The translations under genes and the position numbers were made by a program. From Spirochaetaceae bacterium (GTDB lineage Bacteria > Spirochaetota > Spirochaetia > Treponematales > Breznakiellaceae), in the NCBI GenBank assembly GCA_031256905.1, contig JAIRPY010000111.1:1-36771 (forward strand): a DNA stretch of 36,771 nt, written 5' to 3'. Below the pieces are notes generated by a model. That model did no database searches. It was given only the letters and a program-made list of their open reading frames with translations, and was not told the origin of the DNA. This document shows, piece after piece, positions 23,688 through 32,531 of this stretch (within the stretch, counting starts at the first letter, position 1; every line of letters starts with the position of its first letter).

Positions 23688-26057
23688 TCAGGCGTTGCCC
23701 TTAGATTTTAGGAAATCCCCGAGGGTATATTTCGAACCGTCGGATTCTTCGGCCGCCATGTATCGGGACATTTCTTCCCTCTGCATTTTTTTCTGGTAAT
23801 CCCGGATGGAAAACGCGACTTTTTGCTTATCCGGCTGAATTTCGAGGACTACCGCCTTAATTTTGTTCCCGACCTGATATTTTTTGATGGCTTCGTCGGG
23901 ATTTTCGTCCCGATTTTCCGGGAGATTGCTCTTGTGGATGAGTCCTTCGATGCCCCCGGGGACCCGCACGAAAATGCCGAAGTCAGTAATGGAAGAAACT
24001 TCCCCTTCAACCAGCGCGCCGGGCCGATAAGCCGCCGCGAAACTCTGCCACGGGTCCTCGGTAAGCTGTTTGATGCCCACCTGAATGTTCCGCTTCTCCG
24101 GGTCCACCGCGAGAACGATAATCTCGATTTCCCTGCCGACTTGTAATTCGCTTCCGGGATGCTTGACTTTTTTGGTCCAGGAAATATCGTCTCCGTGGAG
24201 GAATGCGTCGATGCCTTCTTCCATTTCGATAAAGGCCCCGACGTTGGTGATTTTCACGACCTTCCGGGTCAGCCTTGTGCCGATGGGATATTTTTCATCG
24301 ACCCGGTCCCAGGGATTTGCAGTCACCTGCTTCAGCCCGAGAGAAACCCGCCCGGCTTGCAGGTCGTACCCGAGAATCATACATTCCACCTGATCCCCGA
24401 TTTTCACGACCTCGTCGGGCCGCTGGATTTTCTTGACCCAAGAAAATTCCGAAATGTGGGCCAGCCCTTCGATGCCTTCTTCCATCTCGATAAAGGCCCC
24501 GAAATCGGTAAGTTTCGTTACTTTGCCGGTAATAATATCATTGACGTGGTACTTATCTTCAAAGTGAACCCAGGGATCATCGGTGAAATGCTTGAGGGAA
24601 AGGTTGATGCGCTTCTCTTCCGGGTCGATCCGGATGACCTTGAGGGTGATTTCCTGCCCTTTTTTGACGAAATCCTTCGGCCGGGTGACGTGCCCCCAGC
24701 TCATATCGTTTATGTGCAGAAGTCCGTCGAAGCCCCCGAGGTCAATAAAGGCCCCGAAGGAGGTGAAACTTTTCACGACTCCGGTAATGTCCGCGCCGAT
24801 AGGGGTGTTTTCGAAAAAGTCCAGCCGTTTTTGTTCGACCGCTTCTTCAAGCCATTTCCTGCGGTTTACAACGATGTTGACTTTACCGTCCGAGTAGAGC
24901 CGTTCGACGTAGACCGGGGTTTTAAGCCCCAAGAGGCGTTCCGGTTTATCGACTTTTTGGGAGTCGGACTGGCTTATGGGAAGAAACGCGTTGACTCCCT
25001 CCCCGAGGCTGAAGCTGTAGCCCCCTTTGACGAGGCTTTCAACGGTCCCCTCGATGAGGGTGTGGTCCTGAAAGGCTTGCCGGAGATTTTTCCAAAGCAG
25101 TTTGATGTCCGCTTTTTGCTTGGAAACGATTACTTCGCCGTTTTTATTCTCTTTGGTGATGAGAATGACCGCGACTTTATCCCCCACTTGCGGGGGTTCC
25201 GGGAACTCTGTAAGGAGAATCTTACCTTCCGATTTGTAGCCTACATCGATGAACACCTGATCCGCGGTTACCGCGACCACCGAGCCTTCGACGATCTGTC
25301 CCTCTTCGAGGGATTCAAGGGATTTAAGATACTCTTCCATCTGTAATTGTGTCTGGATGTTATCCGCAGAGTTTTTCGATTCATCCATTGCCACTTCCTG
25401 AGTCATGCTTGATCCTTCCGTTATCTTCGGTTTTATCGTATCTACCAATATGGCATAAACTTCTTCGATGGTCAAGAGGGAAGTATCGAAAACCCGGACG
25501 CCCGGCGCGATTTTTAGGCTTCCTTCGCCTTTATTTTTATCAATTTTGTCCCGTTCCTCGATAGCCCACTGGATTTCCTCAAGCCCAAGATGAGACACCC
25601 CCTGATCAAACCGCCGTTTCGCCCGAGCTTCCGGACTGGCGTCCAAATAAAACCGGTATTCCGCCTTCGGAAAAACGACGGTCGTCATATCCCGCCCTTC
25701 GGCTACCGCGTCGAAGTTCCGGGCAATCTTCCGAATCAACGCGTTGACCACCTCTCGAACCCGGGGAATCCCGGACAACGGCGGCGTATACCGGTCGATC
25801 TCATCGGTATGCAAAAGGGCCTCCACATTTTCGCCCTCCAGATGGACCGCGCCATTCCGGTACGTAATATCCGCCTGTTCCGCATAAGCCTGCGCGCCGG
25901 TTTCATCGCCCCCCGCAATGCCCCGCCGAACGCACCCCAAAGCAATCGCCCGGTAGATATTGCCGGAATTGATGTACGTATAACCCAACCGTTCCGCCAA
26001 AAGCCGGGCTATCGTGCTTTTCCCGGACCCGGCAGGTCCGTCTATCGCAATTACCAT
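23688..26057 (-). CDS. Cytidylate kinase / ribosomal protein S1 fusion
   Basis: 789 aa. Residues 1-215 are a complete CMP/dCMP kinase: GPAGSGKSTIARLLAERLG (P-loop), YINSGNIYRAIA, VAEGRDMTTVVFP and EARAKRRFDQ. Residues about 255-750 contain six S1 RNA-binding domains; the best repeats are GVVKSFTSFGAFIDLGG, GKVTKLTDFGAFIEMEEG and GEVSSITDFGIFVRVPGG. This fusion is known in treponemes. ATG 26057 has GGGGGAAG upstream. The kinase acts in pyrimidine nucleotide recycling, S1 in mRNA loading on the 30S subunit. A Shine-Dalgarno and in-frame ATG between the two halves (25404-25419) may yield free S1. Confidence 0.93.
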   Translation of the reverse strand: MVIAIDGPAGSGKSTIARLLAERLGYTYINSGNIYRAIALGCVRRGIAGGDETGAQAYAEQADITYRNGAVHLEGENVEALLHTDEIDRYTPPLSGIPRVREVVNALIRKIARNFDAVAEGRDMTTVVFPKAEYRFYLDASPEARAKRRFDQGVSHLGLEEIQWAIEERDKIDKNKGEGSLKIAPGVRVFDTSLLTIEEVYAILVDTIKPKITEGSSMTQEVAMDESKNSADNIQTQLQMEEYLKSLESLEEGQIVEGSVVAVTADQVFIDVGYKSEGKILLTEFPEPPQVGDKVAVILITKENKNGEVIVSKQKADIKLLWKNLRQAFQDHTLIEGTVESLVKGGYSFSLGEGVNAFLPISQSDSQKVDKPERLLGLKTPVYVERLYSDGKVNIVVNRRKWLEEAVEQKRLDFFENTPIGADITGVVKSFTSFGAFIDLGGFDGLLHINDMSWGHVTRPKDFVKKGQEITLKVIRIDPEEKRINLSLKHFTDDPWVHFEDKYHVNDIITGKVTKLTDFGAFIEMEEGIEGLAHISEFSWVKKIQRPDEVVKIGDQVECMILGYDLQAGRVSLGLKQVTANPWDRVDEKYPIGTRLTRKVVKITNVGAFIEMEEGIDAFLHGDDISWTKKVKHPGSELQVGREIEIIVLAVDPEKRNIQVGIKQLTEDPWQSFAAAYRPGALVEGEVSSITDFGIFVRVPGGIEGLIHKSNLPENRDENPDEAIKKYQVGNKIKAVVLEIQPDKQKVAFSIRDYQKKMQREEMSRYMAAEESDGSKYTLGDFLKSKGNA
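25404..25419 (-). promoter_or_regulatory. Internal ribosome-binding site and start codon for free S1
   Basis: Minus strand GGAAGG (25419-25414) lies 7 nt upstream of an in-frame ATG (25406-25404, codon 218; MTQEVAMDESKN), exactly at the linker between kinase and S1 repeats. Spacing and position suit independent translation of a 572-aa S1 protein. Confidence 0.45.
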
Positions 26058-26066
26058 ACTTCCCCC

Positions 26067-26095
26067 TTAATACGCATAAACCCCCGTTTGTTCAA
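26067..26095 (-). promoter_or_regulatory. Predicted promoter of the cmk-S1 fusion gene, very short leader
   Basis: Minus strand TTGAAC (26095-26090), 17-bp spacer, TATTAA (26072-26067). Only 9 nt separate the -10 from the ATG at 26057. A typical start site would leave a 2-3 nt leader and exclude most of the GGGGGAAG ribosome-binding site. Confidence 0.5.
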
Positions 26096-26205
26096 CTGTC
26101 GCTGTATGTTCTGCGGAAATCCAGTCTCCTTACCTACTAGCCTAGCGTTTCTAGGGGATATATCTCAATATCCTTTTTAAGGGAGAAGTGTCAAGTATGT
26201 TAAAA

Positions 26206-26246
26206 TGTCTGGCACTTTCTTTAGTCTTTGTCTTTAGTGCCAGACA
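26206..26246. repeat. REP-like inverted repeat beside the RAYT gene
   Basis: TGTCTGGCACT (26206-26216) and AGTGCCAGACA (26236-26246) are perfect 11-bp inverted arms with a 19-nt loop. It sits about 50 nt upstream of the RAYT start, where such transposases usually keep their cognate repeats. Confidence 0.75.
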
Positions 26247-26295
26247 CTAAAAGAAAAAGTGAAGCAGATTGCGTATTGATGCCTTATAGGGATTT

Positions 26296-26805
26296 ATGAG
26301 ACCCTTACGCATACTTATAGACGGGGCGACGTATCATGTCACCTCCGAGATCAACCGAGGCAACTATGATTTGCAGGAGCCTCGGTTCAAGCAAGCCTTT
26401 CTGGACTTCGTAAAAAAGACAAAAAAGAAGTTCAGCTTCGAGTTGTGGAACTTTTGCGTCCTAGACAACCACATCCATTTTCTCATGAAACCCGGACCCG
26501 GGGAGTCTTTATCTAAAATAATGCAGTATTTGAAGAGCCGGTTTGCGAGATGGTGGAACAAGATGCATAATATCACCGGCAGTTTGTGGGGCCGGCGGTT
26601 TTTTTCCCGGATAATCAAGGATGAGGCGGACTTTGCGAGGGTGTCAGAGTACATTGATGAGAATCCGGTGAAGGCTGGTTTGGCACAGAAGCCTGAGCAA
26701 TGGCGTTTCGGCGGGCTGTTCCACCGGCTGATGCGCATCCTCGGCCTAATCGACCCCATCCCAGACCCATCAACGCTCTTTACCAAAAGCCCATCGCCGA
26801 TATAA
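26296..26805 (+). CDS. REP-associated tyrosine transposase (RAYT, Y1_Tnp family)
   Basis: 169 aa, typical length. The HUH metal motif is in LDNHIHFLMKPG, and the catalytic tyrosine is in VSEYIDENPVKAGL. Other family segments are HVTSEINRGN near the start, ARWWNKMHNITGSLWGRRFFSR in the middle (split: ARWWNKM, then GSLWGRRFFSR), and EQWRFGG near the end. RAYTs are single-copy domesticated relatives of IS200/IS605 transposases that nick REP palindromes. AGGGA precedes the ATG at 26296. REP-like arms lie on both sides (26206-26246 and 26808-26817), with further motif copies in the next gene. Confidence 0.9.
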   Translation: MRPLRILIDGATYHVTSEINRGNYDLQEPRFKQAFLDFVKKTKKKFSFELWNFCVLDNHIHFLMKPGPGESLSKIMQYLKSRFARWWNKMHNITGSLWGRRFFSRIIKDEADFARVSEYIDENPVKAGLAQKPEQWRFGGLFHRLMRILGLIDPIPDPSTLFTKSPSPI

Positions 26806-26807
26806 CG

Positions 26808-26817
26808 GTGTCAGACA
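26808..26817. repeat. REP-like half site downstream of the RAYT gene
   Basis: GTGTCAGACA, matching GTCTGACAC in inverse at 28489. It lies 2 nt after the RAYT stop codon. Confidence 0.5.
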
Positions 26818-26861
26818 TTAGGACTCTTGTCACTTCAGGAGTTCATGGGTATGCTTGAAGG

Positions 26862-29800
26862 ATGGAACATCCGCGGCAGTCTAGCGCATCTGCTTTGATC
26901 CTTCGGTCTGGGGCTTTGGCGTTGATTTTCTATCAGCTCAGGCTTTTGGCTCAGGATATGGCGGATACTCCGGTTTTTGCCGCGGCTTTGTTTCTTGGTT
27001 TTGGCGGAGCGTGGGGGCTTTTCCGCAAAAGCGTCCGGCCTGTGCAGGCGGCGGCGTTTATTGCCGCGGCGCCGTGGGTTATTCGGGGGATCCTGGCTTT
27101 TCCTCGGCTATTTTTCGGGGATGCCGAGGTAGGCCTTGACGCTTTACTCCTTAATTTTGATCGCAATACATTTATTGTTCTGATTCCCTTTTATTGGACC
27201 GGCCTGTCCACGTATTTTTGCGCCCGGTCCCGGAGTTTTCTGCAAGCGGATATTATCATCGCTGATACTTTGCTTGTGACTCTGTTCAGCATCGCGCCGA
27301 CTGGGGACATTGATCTGTATCGTTTGCCGATTTTGCTTATTCTCATGTTTACTCTGATACTTTTTCTTCAGATTCTCGCGCTGATTCTTTCTATACCGCC
27401 GGAATGCAAGGTGCGCCGGGGAGAACGATTGGGAAGCGCGATTGCGCTGTTCATACCGGTACTGATCGGAGGCTTGCTTTTCCTTGGGCCCTTTCAGGCG
27501 AAAGCCGCGGATCGAGGGGGCGGGCTATTATCTCCCAATCTTTTCAGTTTTGATTTTTCCCAATTTCTCCATCTGGAAAGTGAAATCAGCATGAATGAAG
27601 ATTTAGTGTTTATTCTGCGAAAAGCCCCGGACAACCCGCAAGTTCTTTTGCGGCGGTATGTGCTTTCGGGTTACTCTCGCAGGGAGGGATTTTTCCGGTA
27701 TGAACCTTTGGATGAGCCGACTCATCCGAAAAAGCTTCCGGTAACGAAAGCGGCTCAGAGATATGAAAAAAAAACTTTGAGCGGACAAGAGTATTACCTT
27801 GTGAATTTTGAGGCTTCTGCGTTCGTGGCGATGAATGAACCTGTTGAAGTTACGCCCTTTGAGACCTGGGATGCCGGGTCCTTTACGTCGGTGTACGCGG
27901 TCCAGAGCCGAATCAACGAAGCCCTGCCCTATGAACTTTTCGATGCGGTTCCGGGCGAACCAAGTCCGGAAGCCCTCGAACTAAGTCCGGAAGAATACGC
28001 CGTGTATACTAATTACGGCCGAGACGAGCGAATCGCGGCTCTTGCCCGGGGGATAACCGCAGGTTGCGATAGGTATCAAGATAAAATTGATCTCATCTGC
28101 CAATTCCTAAAAGAAGGCGAATATCGGTACAGTTTCAGGCCCGGCATCGCTCCGGACGGGGATCAGTTGAGCCGTTTTTTGTTTCAGTCGAAAAAGGGCT
28201 ATTGTTCATATTACGCGTTTTCCATGACTCTGCTCCTTCGTTCTCTGGGGATTCCTGCTAGAGTCGCGGCCGGATTCAGCATTGAAAACGCTCCGCATGC
28301 GCTGAACTATTATCCGGTCCGGTCTAACATGGCCCACGCCTGGGTGGAGGTGAAGTATCCCGGGTACGGCTGGATCGAGTACGATCCCACAACTAAACAG
28401 CTCGCGGAAGGAGAGGCCTTCGAATTTTCTTCGGGAATGCCGGACGGATTCGAATCTTTGCTCAAAGAAATTTTAGATAAACACGCTAGTCTGACACCAA
28501 AAGAAGTGTCTGGCCCTAGAAAAAATACAGCCCGCGCCGAGGAGCTTCGGATTAGGGATTGGAGCGGTATACTTTTCGGAGTTGTGTTTGGCGGAATGGG
28601 TATTCTGATTCGGGTTCAATACCTGCTGGGAATGAGGTTTGCGAGGCCTCCCCGGAGAAAAGCGAATCTCCTCTGGAATCATGCGAAGCGCCGACTTGAC
28701 TTGGGGGGCTATGCTCGGAATTCTCAGGAAGCCGAGTCCGAATGGGCGCATCGCTTGGAAAGCCGATTTTCGGGGTTGTACCCTTTATATCAAGCGGTAT
28801 CCGCGGCCCGGTACGGACCGGAGTACTCCGCCGAAGCTTTTGGGGATATGCATCAGCGGTATCGCGTTTTTTCCGGGTCCTACGCCCGAATCGTCCGGCC
28901 GGGGCGGCGCGCGCTGGCCTGGGGGATGCCGCTCCTCGCTTTGGTCCTGCCTCCGGGAAAACTTTATTCGTCCTGGAAAATACTGGGAATTCTTATTATC
29001 CTTTTTTGGGGCTTTTCGTCGGCCCAAGCTCAGTATATTGAGGGGTCAGACACTCAAAACGACGCGCAGATGATTTACGCTCAAGCTCTGGAATCTCAGC
29101 TTGCGGAGCATTGGGAGCGGGCGGTGGAGCTGTATAACGATGGCTTGACTCGGTATCCGGAGGATCCGCGGTTTTCGTGGGCCCTGGGAGAGCTGTATTA
29201 CAAACGTAATTTTTATAGTTTGGCTTGGGATTACTACCGCAAAACCGAGCGGATTCTGCCGGAGGACCCGGATGTGCTGTATCAGCTTTCCCGAACCGCG
29301 GCGTACCTTAATCGGGATGCCGCGTCCGCGGCGTACCTTGAGCGGCTGTTGCTTTTTGAGCCGGATAACCAGAAAGCTATTGGTAATTTGGGGTGGATGT
29401 ATTTCAAACTGCATCGTCTGGGAGAGGGCAAGGCTCTGTTGCTGTCGGCCCTGGAGCGGTTTGGTCCCAATCCTGATTTTTCCATGACCTTGGGAACAAT
29501 TTTTGCGGACCTTTTTCAGTACGAGGAAGCCAAAAAACGATACTTGGAAGCCATCGCTTTGGGTGAAGAAATCGGAGACCGCCGATTCACCGCGGTAAGC
29601 CACTATAACCTGTCCCTTTTGGAAGCTCGGTTTTATCAGTATGATCGCGCTTTTGAGCGGACCAATATTTCGCTCCGTTCTCTGGATCGGGCTACGGGGC
29701 GGCTGGCCCGAGGAGAGTTGTTTCTCAAACAGCTTGAATTTAAACAAGCCTTTATGGATTATCAAGCCGCATACGAGATGGAACGCAATTCGGTCCCCCT

Positions 29801-30770
29801 TTCTAAGGTCCATCTCGCCCAGTCGTACCAGCAGGCGGGACGGCTGGAAGAAGCCCGAGTCTACGCCGAAGATTGTCTGCGCGGCCCGGACCTTTCCTGG
29901 ATGCTCAATTACGGCATCGATCCGGTGCGGTATAAGCAGGACCTTCATGAGATTCTCTATCGGGTGTATGCAGGCCTTGAGCGGACCGAATATACCGGAA
30001 CCCCCAAGACTTGGCGGGAAATGGCGGGAAGCGCGTTTCGGAAGGCGTCGTATTGGTTTAAACGAGAGACCCATCGGCATTTGTTTCGGAAATACAGCCT
30101 CCTGGCGGCGGATATGTATACTTCAGATGGCGAATCAAATCTGGAATCTCTTTTGCAATATTACCATGCCTTTGAAGACTATCCTCGACGGGCTTTAGTA
30201 TATCTTCGCAAAGCCGGGTCCTTCGAGAGGCCCCTCATTCCGGAGTCGGCCAGCACGTATCTGTTTGAAGAAGGACGTCTGCTGAAAAATTACGCCTTAC
30301 TGTATGAAGGCATGGGCCGGTTTAATCCGGTGTGGCAACGGGATATGCTCGTAAAGGGTTTTACGGAACTCGCGAAACCCACCTGGAGGGCAAAACCCGA
30401 GACCCGAGGAGAAGCGGCAGAATCGCTCTACGCCCTGAACCGCGGAGCTTTGCGGCAGAACGGCATCCGCCTGCCGGTGGAGCTTGCAGTGTCTGGCACT
30501 GCGCCGGGAAGCAAATTCACTGAAACCTTGGTCCGGCGCCTTAAAGCCGGGGGGATTGACGTTCGGCCTGGTCCAAGCCGTTTCCGGCTGGAGATCCGTA
30601 TTCAGGGAGATCAGGAAAAGGGCTGGCTGGGAGGGTGCGAAATTTATGACACCCTTCGGGGGAACGGGCTTCTGCTCAAGCGGAGCATTCCTCTGCATTC
30701 GCTTTCCGATAAGGCGCAGATAAGCGAGTTTGTTCGGGATTTGAGCAATAGTATGTTTACTTACGAGTAA
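26862..30770 (+). CDS. Transglutaminase-like membrane protein fused to a TPR domain
   Basis: 1302 aa. Residues 1-210 hold several membrane helices (DUF3488/TgpA-like). The transglutaminase core has its triad at Cys448 (KKGYCSYYAFSM), His492 (NMAHAWVEV) and Asp508 (WIEYDPT). Another helix lies at about 565-585. At about 700-720 SWKILGILIILFWGFSSAQA reads like a signal peptide and is followed from 735 by TPR repeats (AVELYNDGLTRYPEDPRFSW, NLGWMYFKLHRLGEGKALL). The last ~100 residues are a separate unknown domain. The fusion may join two formerly separate genes. ATG 26862 is the first possible start after an in-frame stop at 26856, but the Shine-Dalgarno CAGGAG lies 20 nt upstream, better placed for ATG 26844 of a 17-codon overlapping ORF. 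Three REP-like motif sites lie inside the coding sequence. Confidence 0.85.
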   Translation: MEHPRQSSASALILRSGALALIFYQLRLLAQDMADTPVFAAALFLGFGGAWGLFRKSVRPVQAAAFIAAAPWVIRGILAFPRLFFGDAEVGLDALLLNFDRNTFIVLIPFYWTGLSTYFCARSRSFLQADIIIADTLLVTLFSIAPTGDIDLYRLPILLILMFTLILFLQILALILSIPPECKVRRGERLGSAIALFIPVLIGGLLFLGPFQAKAADRGGGLLSPNLFSFDFSQFLHLESEISMNEDLVFILRKAPDNPQVLLRRYVLSGYSRREGFFRYEPLDEPTHPKKLPVTKAAQRYEKKTLSGQEYYLVNFEASAFVAMNEPVEVTPFETWDAGSFTSVYAVQSRINEALPYELFDAVPGEPSPEALELSPEEYAVYTNYGRDERIAALARGITAGCDRYQDKIDLICQFLKEGEYRYSFRPGIAPDGDQLSRFLFQSKKGYCSYYAFSMTLLLRSLGIPARVAAGFSIENAPHALNYYPVRSNMAHAWVEVKYPGYGWIEYDPTTKQLAEGEAFEFSSGMPDGFESLLKEILDKHASLTPKEVSGPRKNTARAEELRIRDWSGILFGVVFGGMGILIRVQYLLGMRFARPPRRKANLLWNHAKRRLDLGGYARNSQEAESEWAHRLESRFSGLYPLYQAVSAARYGPEYSAEAFGDMHQRYRVFSGSYARIVRPGRRALAWGMPLLALVLPPGKLYSSWKILGILIILFWGFSSAQAQYIEGSDTQNDAQMIYAQALESQLAEHWERAVELYNDGLTRYPEDPRFSWALGELYYKRNFYSLAWDYYRKTERILPEDPDVLYQLSRTAAYLNRDAASAAYLERLLLFEPDNQKAIGNLGWMYFKLHRLGEGKALLLSALERFGPNPDFSMTLGTIFADLFQYEEAKKRYLEAIALGEEIGDRRFTAVSHYNLSLLEARFYQYDRAFERTNISLRSLDRATGRLARGELFLKQLEFKQAFMDYQAAYEMERNSVPLSKVHLAQSYQQAGRLEEARVYAEDCLRGPDLSWMLNYGIDPVRYKQDLHEILYRVYAGLERTEYTGTPKTWREMAGSAFRKASYWFKRETHRHLFRKYSLLAADMYTSDGESNLESLLQYYHAFEDYPRRALVYLRKAGSFERPLIPESASTYLFEEGRLLKNYALLYEGMGRFNPVWQRDMLVKGFTELAKPTWRAKPETRGEAAESLYALNRGALRQNGIRLPVELAVSGTAPGSKFTETLVRRLKAGGIDVRPGPSRFRLEIRIQGDQEKGWLGGCEIYDTLRGNGLLLKRSIPLHSLSDKAQISEFVRDLSNSMFTYE
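28486..28518. repeat. REP-like motif pair inside the transglutaminase/TPR gene, linker region
   Basis: GTCTGACAC (28489-28497) and GTGTCTGGC (28506-28514) around an A-rich centre; GACAC and GTGTC can pair. It encodes residues about 543-551 (SLTPKEVSG) in the linker after the transglutaminase core. Confidence 0.55.
29045..29054. repeat. REP-like motif inside the transglutaminase/TPR gene, at the domain junction
   Basis: GTCAGACACT, inverse of AGTGTCTGAC. It encodes part of EGSDTQND (about residue 728), directly after the internal signal-peptide-like helix. Confidence 0.45.
30486..30502. repeat. REP-like hairpin inside the transglutaminase/TPR gene, C-terminal domain
   Basis: GCAGTG-tctgg-CACTGC, a 6-bp stem containing GTGTCTGGCACT, 10 of whose 11 last bases match the arm at 26206. 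It encodes AVSGTA near residue 1209. Confidence 0.55.
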
Positions 30771-30799
30771 GCACCGGGGAGCGACGCTCCCCCGGTGCC
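30771..30799. terminator. Strong hairpin between convergent genes, no U-tract
   Basis: GCACCGGGGAGC, loop gac, GCTCCCCCGGTGC: a 12-bp stem with one bulged C, filling almost the whole gap between the convergent stops of the TPR fusion gene and pfp. No T-run follows on either strand, so it would be a U-less terminator or 3'-end protector. Confidence 0.55.
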
Positions 30800-32455
30800 T
30801 TACGGATGTTCCAGCTTGAGGGTTTTGGTGGGCTGATTGCAGACTTCCGGGGGTCCGTAATACTGAATCGCGCCTGGATAAAGGAAGCTGGTTTTTACTG
30901 CCCAGGCCTCTCGGTGGGCGGCAAAGGTTTTGAAGGGCGCGCCGTCAAGTTCGACGAGGGCTTTGCGGATAACCGGTTTTTTAGCCCCGTGGCGTTGTTC
31001 CAGATGCATCATCATGGTTAAGGGGACGCCTCCGGGGATCCATTGTTCGGCCGGGGCGGCGAGGTTTTTCACGCAGGAAAGGTAGCCGGTTTGCCCGGAA
31101 GCGATGAGCGCGAAGGCGCTGAATCCCAGGGCGTATCCGTAATCGGCGTCGAAGTTGGATGGAAAGGCGCAACGTCCCTCGTAGCCGAAGAAATGCCCGA
31201 GGCCGCTGAATTTACCGGGGTAAGTTCCGGCGGCTTTGAGTTCTTCGAGACGTTTTTTGGTTAGGGTTATGAGGAGTTTTTCGGTTTCGATGAGGGAAAC
31301 CTGTACGTTGCCGTGGGGGTCCCGATCCATGAAGAGTTCTTTTGCGATGGTTTGGGGGAGATGCCGGAGGAGTTCCCCGGACGGTCCGGAGAGTTTCGGC
31401 GCGATGAACTCAAGCTGGTCATGGAACGCTTCGATGCGGGAGAAGGCTTTTTCATGGACTGCGAGAATATCGTTGAGTTCCGAGATGAGCTGTTTCATTT
31501 CCGGGATGAATTCTACCAGTCCTTCGGGAATCAGAACGACTCCGAAGTTTTCTTGGTTTTCCGCGCGTTTGACGACTGCGTCGCAGATGCGGTCTACGAT
31601 TTGCTTGAGGGACAATTTTTTCGCTTCCACCTCTTCGGAGATGAGGCAGATATTCGGCTGGGTCTGGAGGGCGCATTCCAGGGCGATGTGACTGGCGGCG
31701 CGGCCCATGAGTTTGATGAAATGCCAGTATTTTTTCGCGCTGTTTGCATCCCGCTGAATATTCCCGATGAGTTCGCTGTAGGTTTTCGCCGCGGTATCGA
31801 AGCCGAAAGAGGCCTCGATGTGCTGGTTTTTGAGGTCCCCGTCAATAGTTTTCGGACAGCCGATCACCTGCAGGGCCGAGCCTTTTTCCAGAAAATATTC
31901 CGCCAGCAGTCCGGCGTTGGTGTTGGAATCGTCGCCGCCGATAATCACCACCCCGTTGAGGTTGTGTTTTTTCGCGGTTTCCAAGGCTCCGGCGAACTGC
32001 TCCGGGCTTTCGATTTTCGTCCTCCCGGAACCGATGATGTCAAATCCTCCGGTGTTTCGGTAGGCGTCGATCATCTGGTCGGTAATCTGCACGGATTTAT
32101 TTTCGATAAGCCCCTCGGGACCTCCCAAGAAACCGTAGAGCGCGGAATTGGGGTTTCCCTTTTTAAGCCCGTCGTACAAGCCAGCAATCACGTTATGCCC
32201 TCCCGGAGCCTGCCCGCCGGAAAGGATCACGCCGACTCGCACCGCCCGCCGGATTCCTTCATTTGTTCCTTTTTCAAAAGTGATGATTGGTTTTCCGTAG
32301 GTATGCTTAAAAATTTCTTTTATTTCCCCGGGATCCGCGACGGATTCCGTAGGAGACCCAACCTTGAGGGCGATACTTGCCACATCTCCGGACAAACTTG
32401 CCGGGAGTTTCGGTTTGTAGCCGTAACGCGCTTGCTGTAAAGCGGATAAGTCCAT
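30800..32455 (-). CDS. pfp: Pyrophosphate-dependent 6-phosphofructokinase, long form
   Basis: 551 aa, the long PPi-PFK clade found in spirochaetes and plants. It phosphorylates fructose 6-phosphate with PPi, reversibly, in glycolysis and gluconeogenesis. Motifs: [19 protein letters not shown] (phosphate-binding start), [12 protein letters not shown] with the GGDD that selects PPi over [14 protein letters not shown] (catalytic Asp and Lys) and [12 protein letters not shown] strong AAGGAAGGAG precedes the ATG. The TAA stop lies against the terminator hairpin. Confidence 0.95.
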   Translation of the reverse strand: MDLSALQQARYGYKPKLPASLSGDVASIALKVGSPTESVADPGEIKEIFKHTYGKPIITFEKGTNEGIRRAVRVGVILSGGQAPGGHNVIAGLYDGLKKGNPNSALYGFLGGPEGLIENKSVQITDQMIDAYRNTGGFDIIGSGRTKIESPEQFAGALETAKKHNLNGVVIIGGDDSNTNAGLLAEYFLEKGSALQVIGCPKTIDGDLKNQHIEASFGFDTAAKTYSELIGNIQRDANSAKKYWHFIKLMGRAASHIALECALQTQPNICLISEEVEAKKLSLKQIVDRICDAVVKRAENQENFGVVLIPEGLVEFIPEMKQLISELNDILAVHEKAFSRIEAFHDQLEFIAPKLSGPSGELLRHLPQTIAKELFMDRDPHGNVQVSLIETEKLLITLTKKRLEELKAAGTYPGKFSGLGHFFGYEGRCAFPSNFDADYGYALGFSAFALIASGQTGYLSCVKNLAAPAEQWIPGGVPLTMMMHLEQRHGAKKPVIRKALVELDGAPFKTFAAHREAWAVKTSFLYPGAIQYYGPPEVCNQPTKTLKLEHP

Positions 32456-32531
32456 TTTTTTCTCCTTCCTTCTTTTTTAGTATATTTTTAAAAGTTAGTA
32501 TAGGAGCTTGGTAAGAATTTTGAGGGAAAAT

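Noticed and set aside
24159-25346. 395-codon open frame on the plus strand opposite the cmk-S1 gene
   Set aside because: Fully antisense to a clearly conserved gene, no ribosome-binding site or domain; a product of GC-biased codon use.
26141-26155. Small palindrome CCTAG-cgttt-CTAGG upstream of the cmk-S1 gene
   Set aside because: Five-base arms only, no U-tract and no repeat elsewhere in the window; not enough to call a site.
31313-32440. 375-codon open frame opposite pfp
   Set aside because: Antisense to a conserved gene, composition matches frame shadowing, no motif.
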